Below are positions 14,923 to 15,154 of a stretch of DNA of 15,154 nt, one piece after another. Under the pieces are notes generated by a model. The model worked only from the letters and a program-made list of their open reading frames with translations. It was not told the DNA's origin and did no database searches. The stretch is from contig JAUNPT010000040.1 of NCBI GenBank assembly GCA_030536565.1, positions 1 through 15,154 on the forward strand, given 5' to 3'. Both the position numbers and the translations under genes were made by a program. Source of the stretch: Eubacteriales bacterium. GTDB taxonomy: Bacteria > Bacillota > Clostridia > Lachnospirales > Lachnospiraceae. Within the stretch, counting starts at the first letter, position 1, and each line of letters opens with the position of its first letter.

Positions 14923-15154
14923 CTATGCCGCTGGCTGCTGTGTATCTGCACCTGACGCATTTTCTCCGTCTGGCGTACTTCCTTCTTCCGGCGTATTTTC
15001 TCCGCCTGTTGTTTCTCCTTCTCCCGGTGTATTTTCTCCACCTGTTGTACCGTCTTCTCCCGGCGTTCTTTCAACACCTGATGTACATCAATCTCCCGAA
15101 GTATAATCAACCAGGGGCGTTGTGCTTTGTGCATCTCTAGTTTCTCACGTCGTA
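14923..15154 (-). pseudogene. degraded C-terminal repeat tail of a Gly/Glu/Thr/Pro-rich protein, cut by the window edge
   Basis: In the frame ending at TAG (14923-14925) the sequence encodes an acidic, low-complexity tail of 12-residue repeats (for example TTGGENTPGEGE, then TTGGENTPEEGS) finishing in QQPAA. Such tails are common as linkers or C-termini of secreted Gram-positive proteins. The frame has no good start codon and meets in-frame TGA at 15088-15090, inside a fifth, recognisable repeat, and again at 15145-15147. A different frame (14913-15134 and open to the edge) encodes a very basic Lys/Arg/Gln-rich peptide, which I take as a by-product of the repeats, although it cannot be ruled out. 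Possible readings: a pseudogene tail, a frameshift within the repeats, or an upstream gene entering from the edge in another frame. The parent protein cannot be named from this fragment. Confidence 0.45.
14941..15120 (-). repeat. 36-bp (12-codon) tandem repeats, five units
   Basis: Units at 14941-14976, 14977-15012, 15013-15048, 15049-15084 and 15085-15120, with decreasing similarity away from the 14977-15048 pair. The best pair shares nearly the whole ACAACAGGxGGAGAAAATAC stretch. A sixth unit (15121 to the edge) is doubtful. All keep the codon frame of the acidic Thr-Gly-Glu-Pro tail, which argues that this frame was once coding. Confidence 0.75.

Noticed and set aside
14925..15140. Plus-strand Leu/Phe/Pro-rich open frame of 71 codons, looking like a membrane peptide
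   Set aside because: It is the antisense of the tandem repeats; its periodic leucines simply mirror the 36-bp unit, and no ribosome site precedes it.
15079..15154. Recoded UGA (as glycine or tryptophan) to explain the interrupted repeat tail
   Set aside because: The other genes use UGG for tryptophan, none has an internal UGA, and pfp ends at UGA, so the standard code applies.
1..15154. Insertion sequences, CRISPR arrays, tRNA or rRNA genes, phage attachment sites
   Set aside because: I saw no transposase-like proteins, no spaced direct repeats of CRISPR type and no RNA-gene sequences; scattered 10-12-base repeats are expected by chance at this length.

Overview
The window looks like part of a cell-surface polysaccharide locus from a low-GC Gram-positive bacterium. 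The best guess is a clostridial Firmicute near Lachnospiraceae. This rests on the AT-rich sequence, purine-rich ribosome-binding sites of the AGGAGG type, a pyrophosphate-type phosphofructokinase and Gram-positive-style GtrA/YfhO membrane proteins; it is inference from sequence character, not a database match. Every gene I accept lies on the minus strand, so transcription runs from high to low coordinates.

Right edge (about 13660-15154): the decayed C-terminal tail of a repeat-rich protein, then a PPi-type 6-phosphofructokinase (pfp). These appear to be the non-polysaccharide flank. The roughly 110-bp AT-rich gap at 13554-13663 carries the best promoter-like sequence and probably starts the surface-sugar operon.

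Main operon (13553 down to 42): ten closely spaced genes. rfbF, rfbG and rfbH form the classical route from glucose-1-phosphate to CDP-4-keto-3,6-dideoxyglucose. RfbH carries the His-for-Lys replacement and the cysteine cluster of the iron-sulfur 3-dehydratase. Then come a GtrA-type flippase, a ThDP-dependent acetolactate-synthase-like enzyme, an SDR reductase/epimerase, a GtrB-like family-2 glycosyltransferase with two C-terminal membrane helices, a 787-residue three-domain protein (GDP-mannose-pyrophosphorylase-like + cupin type II PMI + type I PMI), a small membrane-anchored protein of unknown function, and a 908-residue YfhO-family membrane protein. No gap within the operon exceeds about 100 bp.

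Two ideas join these genes. First, rfbFGH + ThDP enzyme + SDR matches in enzyme types the Yersinia route to yersiniose, a 3,6-dideoxyhexose with a two-carbon branch at C4 (YerE adds the two carbons from pyruvate, YerF reduces the product). Second, GT2 + GtrA + YfhO matches the three-component systems that make an undecaprenyl-phosphate sugar, flip it, and attach it to a polymer outside the cell. Together they suggest a self-contained cassette that makes an unusual, possibly branched, sugar and decorates a Gram-positive surface polymer with it. The main uncertainties are the missing partner reductase for RfbH, which nucleotide sugar the GT2 uses (CDP-sugar or GDP-mannose), and whether the altered signature residues of the pyrophosphorylase domain still allow catalysis.
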